A stretch of DNA of 42,202 nt from an uncultured Alphaproteobacteria bacterium. GTDB lineage: Bacteria; Pseudomonadota; Alphaproteobacteria; Rhizobiales; Beijerinckiaceae. Each line of letters starts with the position of its first letter. Positions within the stretch are counted from its first letter, which is position 1. The notes below the pieces were generated by a model. That model saw only the letters and a program-made list of their open reading frames with translations, searched no databases and was not told the origin of the DNA. A program made the translations under genes and the position numbers. Shown in pieces: positions 7,542 to 16,092 of this stretch. The stretch covers positions 1-42,202 of the forward strand of contig CALKHP010000046.1 in the NCBI GenBank assembly GCA_937988775.1, in the 5' to 3' direction.

Positions 7542-8654
7542 ATGATGATTCCTGAACCCAACCTGACGGAACCCCGGATCAACCCGATGACAATGGCCAG
7601 TTCTAATCATGCCATCGCCGCGCTTCTGTCAATCACATTGCTCACCGCGCTCATCGGCTTCCTCGCCATCGCCGCCGTGCTGCCGATCCTGAAACGAATC
7701 GCGCTGGCTCATCCCAACGCGCGTTCCTCGCACAAGGTGCCGACGCCGCAGGGCGGCGGTATCGTCGTCGCCGCCGCGGCCGCCCTCGTGCTCGCCGGCA
7801 TGGCCATGCTGCCGGGCCAAATCCTGCCGGGAGAGGGCGCGGCAAGCACCGGCCCCTTCCGCCATCTCGCCGCGCTGGGCGCGGCCGTATCGATCGTGGT
7901 CATCATCGGGCTTCTCGACGATCTTCATGGCCTTTCCGTGAAATTGCGCCTGGCCGCCCAGGCGATCGCGGCCTTGCTGGTGACCGCGACCCTGCCGGAG
8001 GGTATCGCGCTGCTGCCGCCCGGCGGCTGGCAGGTTTTCGAACGCGTCGCCGAGGCGGGCATGCTGGTCTGTTTCATGAACATCACCAATTTCATCGACG
8101 GGCTCGACGAGATCAGCGTCGCCCATGCCGTGCCGGCCTTCGGCGCCACCGGCATCATCCTCGCCGGCGACGCGCTCGCGCCCTGGGCAACGCCGCTCAC
8201 CGCGCTGGCCGCCGGCGCCCTGATCGGGTTCTGGCCCTGGAACCGGCATGTGGCGCGATTGTTCCTCGGCGATTCGGGCAGCCTGCCGCTTGGCCTGCTG
8301 CTCGGCTATGGCGTGCTGCTGCTGCTCGGGCGCGGTTTCCCGGCGGCGGCCGTCCTGATCTGCCTCTATCCGCTCGCCGACGGTTTCTGGACCCTGCTGC
8401 GCCGGCTCCTGGCCGGCAAGCCGCTGAGCCACGGCCACCGCGAGCATTGCTACCAGCGCGCCACGGCGCGCGGCCTGCCGGTGCGGACGGTCTCGGGGAG
8501 CGTGTTCCTGCTCGCGCTCGCGCTCGCTGCCCTCGCCGTGCTGGCCGCCCATGCGTCCTCGCCTGTCGCTGCGATCGCGCTCGTCGCGCTCGGCGCGCTG
8601 CTGACCGGCGCGGTGCTGCGCTATTTCGCGGCCGGCTTCGGCCCGCGCCCATGA
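7542..8654 (+). CDS. Glycan-initiating sugar-1-phosphate transferase, WecA/WbpL/MraY family (GT4)
   Basis: Polytopic inner-membrane enzyme that transfers HexNAc-1-phosphate from UDP-HexNAc to undecaprenyl phosphate, starting O-antigen synthesis. The 370 aa have about ten hydrophobic segments and the family motifs in order: HPNARSSHKVPTPQGGG (57-73), GLLDD (Asp126-Asp127), NFIDGLDE (183-190), FLGDSGS (241-247) and the cytoplasmic HGHREHCYQR near 298-307. The C-terminal part and neighbours resemble WbpL/WreU, which use 6-deoxy sugars, more than MraY. An ATG at 7587 (residue 16) is an alternative start close to the first membrane segment. The gene is followed 10 bases later by an epimerase/reductase, so they form one transcription unit. 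Confidence 0.9.
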   Translation: MMIPEPNLTEPRINPMTMASSNHAIAALLSITLLTALIGFLAIAAVLPILKRIALAHPNARSSHKVPTPQGGGIVVAAAAALVLAGMAMLPGQILPGEGAASTGPFRHLAALGAAVSIVVIIGLLDDLHGLSVKLRLAAQAIAALLVTATLPEGIALLPPGGWQVFERVAEAGMLVCFMNITNFIDGLDEISVAHAVPAFGATGIILAGDALAPWATPLTALAAGALIGFWPWNRHVARLFLGDSGSLPLGLLLGYGVLLLLGRGFPAAAVLICLYPLADGFWTLLRRLLAGKPLSHGHREHCYQRATARGLPVRTVSGSVFLLALALAALAVLAAHASSPVAAIALVALGALLTGAVLRYFAAGFGPRP

Positions 8655-8664
8655 CGAGCCTGAC

Positions 8665-9585
8665 ATGACGATCCTGATCACCGGCGCCAGTGGCTTTCTC
8701 GGCCGCGCCGTGGTGGAGAGGCTGGCACATGCCGGCTGGCCGCTGCGCCTCGCGCTGCGCCGCGCGCCGGCCGAGGCGCGCTTCGAGACGGCGCTGATCG
8801 GCGATCTCGCCGGCCCTGTCGCCTGGGACGCGCATCTCGCCGGCATCACGGCCATCGTCCATCTCGCCGGGCTGGCGCACCAGCCGCCCGGCACGCCGGA
8901 CCGGCTGATGTTCCAGGTCAACACCGATGCCTCCGATGCGCTTGCCCGCGCCGCCGCCCGGGCCGGCATCAGTCGCTTCATCCACATCTCGTCGGTGCGC
9001 GCCATCGTCGGCCCGTCGAGCCCGGTCGCGCTCGGCGAGGATGCCGCCGCCATGCCCACCGACGCCTATGGCCGCTCGAAACACGCGGCGGAACTGGCGA
9101 TCGCCGCCCATGTGCCGCAGAGCGTCAACCTGCGCCCGACGCTGATCGTCGGCGCGGCTGCCGGCGGCAATCTCGGCCGCCTCGCGCGCGCCGCCCGCCT
9201 GGCCGTGCCGCTGCCCGTCGGCGGCTTTCACGGCCGCCGTTCGCTCACCACCGATCGCTCGGTCGCCGCCGCGATCGGCTTCCTGCTGGCAAGGGATCCG
9301 GCCGACTGGCCACGCAGTGCGCTCGTCGCGCATGACCGGCCGCTGAGTGTGGCCGAGATCATCGCCGCGCTGCGCGGGGCGGCGGGGCGGGCACCGGGGC
9401 TGTTCCCCCTGCCCGCGACGCTGATGCGGGCAGGGGCACGGCTCAGCGGCCGCCGCGAGGCGCTCGAACGGCTCGACGGCGACCTGATCGTGCAGCCGAC
9501 ACGGCTCGCGGCACTTGGCTTCGCGCCGCCGGAAACGCTCGAGCAAGCCCTTGCCCGGCTGATGCCGGGCCGAGAGCGCAGCTAA
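8665..9585 (+). CDS. NAD-dependent nucleotide-sugar epimerase/4-reductase (extended SDR)
   Basis: A 306-aa extended short-chain dehydrogenase with the cofactor motif TGASGFLG (6-13), HLAGLAH (67-73), the active-site Ser in HISSVRA (108-113) and the Tyr135-Lys139 pair in AYGRSK. This fits enzymes such as WbpV, FnlB or WreQ, which reduce or epimerise the UDP-4-keto-6-deoxy-HexNAc made by a WbpM-type dehydratase. The gene lies 10 bases after the WbpL-like transferase. Dehydratase, transferase and this enzyme together parallel the wreV/wreU/wreQ set described for Rhizobium O-antigen QuiNAc. The product sugar (QuiNAc or FucNAc) cannot be decided from sequence alone. Its stop is only three bases from the convergent next gene. 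Confidence 0.85.
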   Translation: MTILITGASGFLGRAVVERLAHAGWPLRLALRRAPAEARFETALIGDLAGPVAWDAHLAGITAIVHLAGLAHQPPGTPDRLMFQVNTDASDALARAAARAGISRFIHISSVRAIVGPSSPVALGEDAAAMPTDAYGRSKHAAELAIAAHVPQSVNLRPTLIVGAAAGGNLGRLARAARLAVPLPVGGFHGRRSLTTDRSVAAAIGFLLARDPADWPRSALVAHDRPLSVAEIIAALRGAAGRAPGLFPLPATLMRAGARLSGRREALERLDGDLIVQPTRLAALGFAPPETLEQALARLMPGRERS

Positions 9586-9588
9586 TCG

Positions 9589-9840
9589 TCAGCATTTGGC
9601 GATGGTCACGCCGGCGATCACCAGCGCCTCGATCTCGTGCTCGGACAGTTCCGCCACGGTCCTGATGCGGATGCCCTCGCCGACCGCGCCGACCAGCCGC
9701 GCGACATCGCTCTCGGCCCGGTATTTGTCGGGGTTGGCGACCCGGTAGAGCTGCACGGTGACGCCGGAGCGGCCCGGCTCGTCATAGAGAAGATTGCAAA
9801 CCTCTCGGTTTTCGACCTCGATCAGCCATCCGGTACTCAT
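9589..9840 (-). CDS. Small uncharacterised protein, last gene of the hyu-type operon
   Basis: An 83-aa acidic soluble protein that I do not recognise. It begins MSTGWLIEVENREV and contains VTVQLYRVANPDKY, RTVAELSEHEIEALVIAG and a C-terminal KC. There is no signal peptide or membrane segment, and the only Cys residues are one central (VCNLL) and the last residue. The ATG ending at 9840 has a good GGAGGA ribosome-binding site seven bases upstream, better than a longer frame from 9858. It follows the enoyl-CoA hydratase by 71 bases on the same strand, so it probably belongs to the catabolic operon as an accessory or small subunit. No function is assigned. Confidence 0.7.
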   Translation of the reverse strand: MSTGWLIEVENREVCNLLYDEPGRSGVTVQLYRVANPDKYRAESDVARLVGAVGEGIRIRTVAELSEHEIEALVIAGVTIAKC

Positions 9841-9911
9841 GACCTGATCCTCCCGCATTCCAAACGCGGGGGCGGCCGGCGTGGTTCACGCCGCCCGCCG
9901 ATATATTTGCC

Positions 9912-10712
9912 TTACCGTCCGGTGAAGGCCGGCGCCCGCTTCTCGTTGAATGCGGCGATACCTTCGCGCCTGTCGGCGGTGCCGACAAGCTTGTTGTAGA
10001 CGTCGATCTCGAAGAACATGCCGGAGCGCAGGTCCATGCGGCCGCCGAGCGTCATGGCGCGCTTGGCCTGCCGGGTCGAGAGCGGCGCGTTGCCGGCAAT
10101 GGTGGCGGCGGTCGCCAGCGCCTCGTCGAGCAGCGTCTCCTGCGGGCACAGCCGGTTGACCATGCCCCATTCATGGGCTTGCGCCGCGCTGAACGGCGTG
10201 CCGGTCAGGATAACCTCCGCCGCGCGCGCCGCGCCGATGCGCCGTGGCAGGGTCTGCGTGCCGCCGCCGCCGGGCATGATGCCGATGCGCACCTCCGTCA
10301 GCGCGAAACGCGCTTGCGGCGCCGCATAGGCGAAATCGCACAGCAGCACGAATTCGCAGCCGCCGGCATAGGCCGCGCCATTGACCGCCGCGATGATCGG
10401 CACCGGGCAGTCGAGCACACCGAGCATCATGTGCTCGAACAGCGCGTGCTGCCGGTTCCAGTCATCATCGCTCATGCCGCGCCGTTCCTTGAGATCGACG
10501 CCGGCGCAGAAGGCCCGGTCGCCCGCGCCGGTCAGCACGATGCAGCGCCATGGCGCGGGGTCGGCGTTGATGCGGCCGAACAGGTCGACCATGTCGCGGC
10601 CCATCTGGGTGCTGATGGCGTTGCGCACCTCGGGCCGGTTGAAGCGGATGATCAGGATGCCGGGATCGCGCCGCTCAAGCGCCAGGGTTTCGTAACGGGG
10701 CAGTTCGCTCAT
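9912..10712 (-). CDS. Enoyl-CoA hydratase/isomerase family protein (copy 1)
   Basis: Crotonase-fold enzyme of 266 aa acting on acyl-CoA thioesters. It has the oxyanion-hole segments AFCAGVDLKE (68-76) and NGAAYAGGCE (111-120), and both glutamates of classical hydratases, Glu120 and Glu140 in ALTEVRIGIMPGGGGTQ, so syn-hydration of an enoyl-CoA is plausible. It is a close paralogue of the 17269-18090 product: both carry ERRGMSDDDW followed by RQHA after the first oxyanion loop and an end in the style of REGI-AFNEKR-P-F-GR. The start at 10712 has AAGGA upstream. It lies 22 bases downstream of the LacI-type gene, within the same minus-strand operon. The substrate is unknown. Confidence 0.92.
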   Translation of the reverse strand: MSELPRYETLALERRDPGILIIRFNRPEVRNAISTQMGRDMVDLFGRINADPAPWRCIVLTGAGDRAFCAGVDLKERRGMSDDDWNRQHALFEHMMLGVLDCPVPIIAAVNGAAYAGGCEFVLLCDFAYAAPQARFALTEVRIGIMPGGGGTQTLPRRIGAARAAEVILTGTPFSAAQAHEWGMVNRLCPQETLLDEALATAATIAGNAPLSTRQAKRAMTLGGRMDLRSGMFFEIDVYNKLVGTADRREGIAAFNEKRAPAFTGR

Positions 10713-10734
10713 TATGTCGTTCCTTCTGGCCGCG

Positions 10735-11778
10735 TCAGCGCGGCCGTGTTTTCGGCGGCGCGATCGAATCGCGTTCGATGAATTCGCTCGGGATCAGCAC
10801 ATGCTCGGGATTAGGGCCGGCGGTTTTCTGGATGCGGCCGAGCAGCAAGGTCGCTGCGGTGCGGCCGATCTCGCCCTGGTCCCAGTGCTGCACGCTGATT
10901 GCCGGCGAGTGCAGTTCGGCAAGCTCTGAATCACCGGCGCCAACGATCGAGATGTCGTGCGGGATGCGCAATTCGCGCACGCGCACGGCGCGGATCACGC
11001 CGGCCAGCATGTCGATACCGCCGGCGATGATCGCGGTCGGCGGATCGTCGCTCGCCAGCAGCGCCGAGGTCTGCCGGAAACTCGCATGCGACAGGAAGCT
11101 GGTGGCGCGCACCAGCGAGCGGTCGACCTCGAGGCCGCTTTGCGCGAAGGCCGCGAGATAGCCGTTGATGCGCGCGCGCGCCGGATAAAGCGTCTCCGCG
11201 CCGGTCAGGATGGCGATGCGCGTATGACCGGCCTCGATCAGCCGCCGCGTCGCCTTGCGGGTGGCGCCGGCATGGTCGGCCATCACGGTATCGGCCCAGC
11301 CCGGCTCGTCGCGGTCGACCATGACGATCGGCGCGGACAGTTCGCGCAGGAATTTGTCGAAGGCCGGCGTCATCGGCGAATACGGGCCGATCATGATGCC
11401 GTCCGAGCGCTGGCTGTTGAGGCGGTTGAGCAATTCGCGCTCGCGGTCGGTGCGGCCTTCCGAGTTCGACACCATCAGCGAGAATCCCGCCTGATCGAGC
11501 ACGTTATGCGCCGCATGCACGAAGGCGGCGAGCGAGGGAATGTTGATGTCGCGGATCACGCAGCCGATGATCTGCGTCGAGCCGCGCCGCATGCTCTGCG
11601 CGATCGCGTCCGGCCGGTAGCCGAGCGCCTCGATGGCGCTCAGCACGCGCCCGCGCACATCGGCGCCAACCGTATCGTTGCCGTTGATGACGCGCGAGGC
11701 CGTGCCGATCGAGACCTCGGCCATGCGCGCGACATCGCGCAGGGTGACGCTGCTTCGTTTCTGCCCTGGCACGCTCAC
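10735..11778 (-). CDS. LacI-family transcriptional regulator
   Basis: Predicted repressor of the surrounding catabolic genes. It has an N-terminal LacI helix-turn-helix (VTLRDVARMAEVSIGTASRV, about residues 11-30), the hinge RPDAIAQSMRRGSTQIIG, and a periplasmic-binding-protein-like effector domain to the end, including TAIIAGGIDMLAGVIRA and DISIVGAGDSE. An ATG-started frame to 11961 would overlap hyuB and encode a repetitive low-complexity leader, so I prefer a GTG at 11778 (347 aa) or 11772 just ahead of the HTH; the choice is uncertain. It sits between hyuB and the enoyl-CoA hydratase on their strand, so it would be autoregulated. Likely targets are the two ATGAAACGTT operators at 15774-15790 and 16079-16092. 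Confidence 0.88.
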   Translation of the reverse strand: MSVPGQKRSSVTLRDVARMAEVSIGTASRVINGNDTVGADVRGRVLSAIEALGYRPDAIAQSMRRGSTQIIGCVIRDINIPSLAAFVHAAHNVLDQAGFSLMVSNSEGRTDRERELLNRLNSQRSDGIMIGPYSPMTPAFDKFLRELSAPIVMVDRDEPGWADTVMADHAGATRKATRRLIEAGHTRIAILTGAETLYPARARINGYLAAFAQSGLEVDRSLVRATSFLSHASFRQTSALLASDDPPTAIIAGGIDMLAGVIRAVRVRELRIPHDISIVGAGDSELAELHSPAISVQHWDQGEIGRTAATLLLGRIQKTAGPNPEHVLIPSEFIERDSIAPPKTRPR

Positions 11779-11830
11779 CCCAATTCCACTTGCGCTGGAT
11801 CCGCACGATACCGAGCCTCGCCAAGGTGAA

Positions 11831-11875
11831 GCAAGGTGGTCCGAGGCAAGGTCGTCCAAGGCAAGGTCGCCCTCA
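11831..11875. repeat. Three tandem copies of a 15-bp unit between hyuB and lacI
   Basis: Imperfect copies GCAAGGTGGTCCGAG, GCAAGGTCGTCCAAG and GCAAGGTCGCCCTCA run head to tail in the gap between the hyuB stop and the lacI-type start. The 15-base period keeps frame, so an upstream extension of the regulator reads through as repeated DLA/DHLA peptides. I treat it as a non-coding minisatellite. Confidence 0.65.
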
Positions 11876-13657
11876 TCAGCCGGCCTGCCGCAGCACGCCG
11901 TCACGCATCGCGCGCCGCCGCTTGTCGGTCGCGGCCCGGTCGATGCCGGTGCCGGCCGCATCGATCACCACGCCGTAGAGGCTCGCCGCGACCTCTGCAC
12001 TGACATAGCCGTCGCGCACATCGTCCAGCACGCGCTCGGCCTCGCGCTCGAGCGGGTCGCCATAGCCGCCGCCCGCCGCCGGCCGGATCGAGACCCGGTC
12101 GCCGCGATGCACAACGAGATATTCGCCCTTGCTCGGCACCGCGACGCGATTGCCGTCGCTACGCTCGACGACCGACTTGAACGTGCCGCCGGCCAAGCCG
12201 CCGAACAGACCGTCCGGCGCGACGATGCCGCGCTCGGCGATCACCGACAGCGTCGCCTCGTCATAGCCGACCGTGTAGAGCCGCTCCGAGGTCAAGCCGC
12301 CGCGCCAGCGCCCGGCCCCGCCCGAATCCGGCACCAGATGCCAGCTTTCGACGCGCAGCGGCACCATGTTCTCGATCAGCTCGATCGACTGGATGCCGGC
12401 ATTGCCGACCAGCACGCGGATGGCGTTGACGCCGTCGCGCATCGGGCGCGCGCCATAGCCGCCGGCATGCGGGTCGATATGCTGCACGTTCTTGCGGCGC
12501 AACGAGCGCACGCGGCCCTGGTCGGGGTCCTCGCCGCTGAATATCCCTGAGCAGGCGGCATCGTTGCTCTGCGCCACGACGCGCTGCGGCACCGCCTGCG
12601 ACAGGGTTTTCAGCAGCATGTCGATGATGCGCGGCGAGGTCTCGGTGACGCCACCGACGACCGAGGCGGGGTAGGTGCAGTTCAGCACCGTGCCCTCGGG
12701 GCAGATGATCTCGACCGGGCGATAGCAGCCCTGGTTGATCGGGATGGTGTGGTCGGTGATCGCCTTGAGCGTGAACCACGTGCTGTTGCAGGTCACGGAG
12801 AACGGGCAGTTGACGCCGCCGCGCACCTGTCTGGAACTGCCGGTATAGTCGAACACGATGCGGTCGCCGGCCACCGTGATCTTGACCTTGACCGGGATCA
12901 GCTCGGTCGGCCAGCCCGGCGCCTGCACCGGCTCGATGAAATCGCTACCCTCATAGACGCCGTCGGGGATGCGCTCGACCTGCGCCCGCATCAGGCGCTC
13001 GGAATAATCGAGCGCCTGCGCCATGGCCGAGGCGAGCGCCGCCGCGCCGAATTTTTTCGCCATGGCGATGATGCGCTCGCCGCCGACATAGGTGCCGGCA
13101 TATTGCGCATTGATGTCGAGCGTGCGGTTGTCGACATCGCGCGTATTCTGCACGATGAGCCGGAACAGGTCCTCGACCGGCTTGTCGTCGCGATACAGGA
13201 TCACCGGCGGAATGCGGATGCCCTCGGCGTGGATGTCCCAGGTCACGGCCGTGAAGCTGCCGGGTGCGGTGCCGCCGATATCGACCCAGTGGCCGCGCGT
13301 CATCGTATAAGCGATGATCTCGCCCTCGAAGAATACCGGCCGCGTCAACTGCACGTCGGGCTGGTGGTTGCCGCCGCCGAGATAGACGTCGTTCGAGATG
13401 ATGACGTCGCCGGGCCGCAGGTTCTCGACGCCGATCGCCTCGACCGAGGCCTTGGTCGAGATCACCGCCGAGCCCATCATGGTCGGGATGTCGTTGCCCT
13501 GCGCGACAAGCTGCATCTTGGCGTCGAAGATCGCGGCGGACGCATCGCCGCCCGAATGGATGATCGGGCTGCCCGCCGTCTGCATCATCGCGACCTTCAT
13601 CTCGCGCGCGATGGCGTAAAGCCCGTTGCGGATGATTTCGTAGCTGATCTTGTCCAT
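11876..13657 (-). CDS. hyuB: Hydantoinase B / N-methylhydantoinase (ATP-hydrolysing) subunit B-like
   Basis: The 593-aa beta component of the HyuA/HyuB superfamily, which includes N-methylhydantoinase, 5-oxoprolinase, acetone and acetophenone carboxylases and caprolactamase. Characteristic sequence includes MDKISYEIIRNGL at the start, DASAAIFDAKMQLVAQGNDIP, RPGDVIISNDVYLGGGNHQPD and TRGHWVDIGGTAPGSF (metal-binding His/Asp region). A glycine-rich DYTGSSRQVRGGVN and the C-terminal AAGGGYGDPLEREAERV are also present. Length is typical. Its ATG shares a base with the hyuA stop (TAATG), implying translational coupling and a complex of the two subunits. Substrate cannot be inferred: ring-opening of a cyclic amide and ATP-dependent carboxylation are both possible. 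Confidence 0.93.
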   Translation of the reverse strand: MDKISYEIIRNGLYAIAREMKVAMMQTAGSPIIHSGGDASAAIFDAKMQLVAQGNDIPTMMGSAVISTKASVEAIGVENLRPGDVIISNDVYLGGGNHQPDVQLTRPVFFEGEIIAYTMTRGHWVDIGGTAPGSFTAVTWDIHAEGIRIPPVILYRDDKPVEDLFRLIVQNTRDVDNRTLDINAQYAGTYVGGERIIAMAKKFGAAALASAMAQALDYSERLMRAQVERIPDGVYEGSDFIEPVQAPGWPTELIPVKVKITVAGDRIVFDYTGSSRQVRGGVNCPFSVTCNSTWFTLKAITDHTIPINQGCYRPVEIICPEGTVLNCTYPASVVGGVTETSPRIIDMLLKTLSQAVPQRVVAQSNDAACSGIFSGEDPDQGRVRSLRRKNVQHIDPHAGGYGARPMRDGVNAIRVLVGNAGIQSIELIENMVPLRVESWHLVPDSGGAGRWRGGLTSERLYTVGYDEATLSVIAERGIVAPDGLFGGLAGGTFKSVVERSDGNRVAVPSKGEYLVVHRGDRVSIRPAAGGGYGDPLEREAERVLDDVRDGYVSAEVAASLYGVVIDAAGTGIDRAATDKRRRAMRDGVLRQAG

Positions 13658-15705
13658 TATGCGTGCCCTACCGTGACGATGATCGTCGCATCCTTGCCCA
13701 CTCTCAGCGTCTCGCCGGCGCGCAGCGAAATGCGCGTGCTGATCTCCTCGACGATCAGCGGCCCGCTCAGTTCATCGCCCTGCCTGAGGTCGCTGCGCCG
13801 GTAGCGCGGCATCTCGGTCCATTTTCCGGCCTCGAAGATGCGGCCGCGCCCGATCGGCTCCAGCGTCTCGCCCTGGCGCGGCGTCGCCTTGCCGGCGGCG
13901 AATTCGCCGATCTTGGCGGTGGCGCGCAGGCGCAGGTTGACGACACGCACCGGCCGGCCGGTCAGGTCGAAATTCCAGCGCCGCCGGTGCTCGGCGACGA
14001 AAGCGTCCGCCAACGCGGCCATGGTGCCGGGGCCGATCTCGCCGGCCGGGAAAGCGATCTGGATCGTCTCGCCCTGGCCGAGATAGCAGCAATCGGCGCG
14101 GCGCTCGATGGTGATCGCCTCGGTACGATCGCCCATGCGGGCGCGAGCATCGGCCTCGAGTTCGGCGAACAGCGCCTCGACGCGCTCAGGGTCGGCCTCG
14201 TCGGCATTGGCGACGAGGGACGCCTGCAGGTCCTGCACCATATCGGCGACCAGCATGCCGAAGGCGCTGAACAGGCCCGGCATCGGCGGCAGCACCACGG
14301 TCGGGATTTCGAGTTCGCGCGCCAGATCGACCGCATGCACCGGGCCGGCGCCGCCATAGGGGATGTAGATGAAGTCGCGCGGATCGTAGCCGCGCTCGAC
14401 GGTGGCGAGCCGCATCGCCTGCGCCATCAGCGCATTGGCGATCTGGCGCACCGCGAGCGCCGCTTCCTCGACGCTCACGCCGAGCGGCAGCGCGAGATGC
14501 TCCTCGATCGCCCGGCGCGCCGCCGCCGCGTCGAGCCGGAAATCGCCGCCGAGGAAATTCTCGGCATCGACATGGCCGAGCACAAGGTTGCAGTCGGTGA
14601 CGGTCGGCCGCGTGCCGCCACGGCCGTAGCAGGCCGGCCCCGGATCGGCACCGGCGCTTTGCGGGCCGATGCGCACGCCGCCGCCCTCGTCGATCCAGGC
14701 GATCGAGCCGCCGCCGGCGCCGATCGAGATGATATCGATATTGGGCGCGCGCACGGTATAGGTGTTGATCATCGTGGTGTTGCGCAGCTCCGGCTGACCG
14801 TCGCGGATCAGCGACACGTCGAAGCTGGTGCCGCCCATGTCGCCGGTCAGCGCATTGGCGATGCCGAGCCGCTCGCACAGCCGCGCCGCCGCCGTGACGC
14901 CGCCGGCAGGCCCTGATTCCAGCAGCGCCACCGGCCGGTCCGCCACGATCTCGGGCGAGGCCATGCCGCCATTCGACTGCATGAAATAAACTTCGCCCCT
15001 GAGCCCGGCCTCGCGCGCGCTCGCGGTGAAACGGCGCGCATATTGCCCGCAGCGCGGCCCGAGCGTCGCATTCACCACCGTGGTGCAGGTGCGCTCATAT
15101 TCCATGATCTCGGGGTTGACCTCGATCGAGCCGGTGACGAAGGCGTCGCCCGCTTGCTCGCGGATCAGCCTGAGCGCCTCGCGCTCGTTGTCGCCGTTGA
15201 TCGGCGAGTTGATCAGGCAGACGGCGATCGCCTCGACGCCGTCGCGCTTCAGCTCGGCGACGCAGCTATCGATCTCAGCCGCCGCGACCGTGCCATCGAC
15301 GGTGCCGTCATACAGCACGCGCTCGGTGATCTCGCGCCTGAGCCGGCGCGGCACCAGCTGGCGCGGCGCCTCGAAGAACAGGTCGTAGAGATCGGCGCGG
15401 TCATGACGCCAGCCGCGCCTCAGTTCGAGGATGTCGCGAAAGCCGGCCGTGGTGACCAGCGCCGTCAGCGCACCCTTGCCCTCGATCACCATATTGGTGG
15501 CGATGGTGGTGCCATGGCCGACGAAATCGATCGTGCCGGCGGCGCAGCCGCTGCGTTCGAGGATCGTCGTCAGCCCGTGCATGGCGCCCTGCGTCGGGTC
15601 GTGCGGCGTCGTCGGCACCTTGAGCGACCAGACTTCGCCCGATCCCGCATCCAGCAGCACCACGTCGGTAAACGTGCCGCCGACATCGATTCCGATGCGC
15701 CTCAT
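13657..15705 (-). CDS. hyuA: Hydantoinase A / N-methylhydantoinase (ATP-hydrolysing) subunit A-like
   Basis: The 682-aa ATP-binding partner of HyuB, from the actin/ASKHA-fold hydantoinase-oxoprolinase family. The N-terminal phosphate loop GIDVGGTFTDVV lies at residues 5-16, GHGTTIATN follows, a second phosphate motif occurs in LTGDMGGTSFDVSLI, and ISIGAGGGSIAWID and YIPYGGAGPVHA are family hallmarks. The start at 15705 (MRRIGIDVGG) has GGAGGT seven bases upstream; a longer frame to 15732 adds nine unconserved residues. It is the first gene of the minus-strand operon and is preceded by a strong promoter with a LacI-type operator. It probably phosphorylates the amide or carbonyl substrate to drive hydrolysis or carboxylation together with HyuB. 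Confidence 0.94.
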   Translation of the reverse strand: MRRIGIDVGGTFTDVVLLDAGSGEVWSLKVPTTPHDPTQGAMHGLTTILERSGCAAGTIDFVGHGTTIATNMVIEGKGALTALVTTAGFRDILELRRGWRHDRADLYDLFFEAPRQLVPRRLRREITERVLYDGTVDGTVAAAEIDSCVAELKRDGVEAIAVCLINSPINGDNEREALRLIREQAGDAFVTGSIEVNPEIMEYERTCTTVVNATLGPRCGQYARRFTASAREAGLRGEVYFMQSNGGMASPEIVADRPVALLESGPAGGVTAAARLCERLGIANALTGDMGGTSFDVSLIRDGQPELRNTTMINTYTVRAPNIDIISIGAGGGSIAWIDEGGGVRIGPQSAGADPGPACYGRGGTRPTVTDCNLVLGHVDAENFLGGDFRLDAAAARRAIEEHLALPLGVSVEEAALAVRQIANALMAQAMRLATVERGYDPRDFIYIPYGGAGPVHAVDLARELEIPTVVLPPMPGLFSAFGMLVADMVQDLQASLVANADEADPERVEALFAELEADARARMGDRTEAITIERRADCCYLGQGETIQIAFPAGEIGPGTMAALADAFVAEHRRRWNFDLTGRPVRVVNLRLRATAKIGEFAAGKATPRQGETLEPIGRGRIFEAGKWTEMPRYRRSDLRQGDELSGPLIVEEISTRISLRAGETLRVGKDATIIVTVGHA

Positions 15706-15773
15706 CCTCAAGACCTCCAGATTTTCCGGCAATGGCGCCCGGCGGACGCTGCGGGCTGTTTGCCACGCTCCAA

Positions 15774-15790
15774 ATGAAACGTTTTCTCAT
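15774..15790 (-). promoter_or_regulatory. LacI-type operator at the hyuA promoter
   Basis: ATGAAACGTT (15774-15783) followed by TTCTCAT has the AAACGTTT core with central CG that is typical of LacI-family operators. On the minus strand it reads GAGAAAACGTTTCAT and begins at the -10 hexamer, running across the expected transcription start of hyuA, where a bound repressor would block initiation. The same 10-mer recurs at 16079-16088. Confidence 0.75.
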
Positions 15791-15818
15791 CCTAGGAGCC
15801 TGCCATATTCCCTGTCAA
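15789..15818 (-). promoter_or_regulatory. Sigma70-type promoter of hyuA operon
   Basis: On the minus strand TTGACA (complement of 15813-15818) matches the -35 consensus exactly. It is followed after 18 bases by TAGGAT (complement of 15789-15794), a fair -10. The operator lies just downstream, and the hyuA start codon at 15705 leaves a leader of roughly 75 bases. Confidence 0.65.
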
Positions 15819-16078
15819 TCGCCATGCCGACCCCGGCAACAAAACTTGCCGTGGCCACACGCGCGGATATTCGCAGGGCAGCGCGTCAGGTAAATCCGGC
15901 GCTTTCTGCTGCATTGCAACACGATAAGCGCGATTTATAAGCCATTCCGGTGAAATCCATCGGACGTTCCGCGCCATCTCGTGCCCTCCCCGGCATCAAG
16001 CCAAAGCCGAGCGCCGCCGGCCCGACCGGCTGACGTAACCGTCAGCGCCGGCGCCGGGGACGCCAGCACAAAGAAATT

Positions 16079-16092
16079 ATGAAACGTTATAT
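16079..16092 (+). promoter_or_regulatory. LacI-type operator at the CoA-transferase promoter
   Basis: ATGAAACGTTATAT carries the same ATGAAACGTT 10-mer as the hyuA operator, with the central CG at 16085-16086. It ends on the first base of the presumed -35 (TTGACT, 16092-16097), so repressor binding would exclude RNA polymerase. Confidence 0.72.

Noticed and set aside
11779..11961. N-terminal extension of the LacI-type regulator
   Set aside because: The frame is open but overlaps the hyuB end, consists partly of the 15-bp repeat, and precedes the HTH by about 60 unconserved residues. LacI proteins start close to the HTH.
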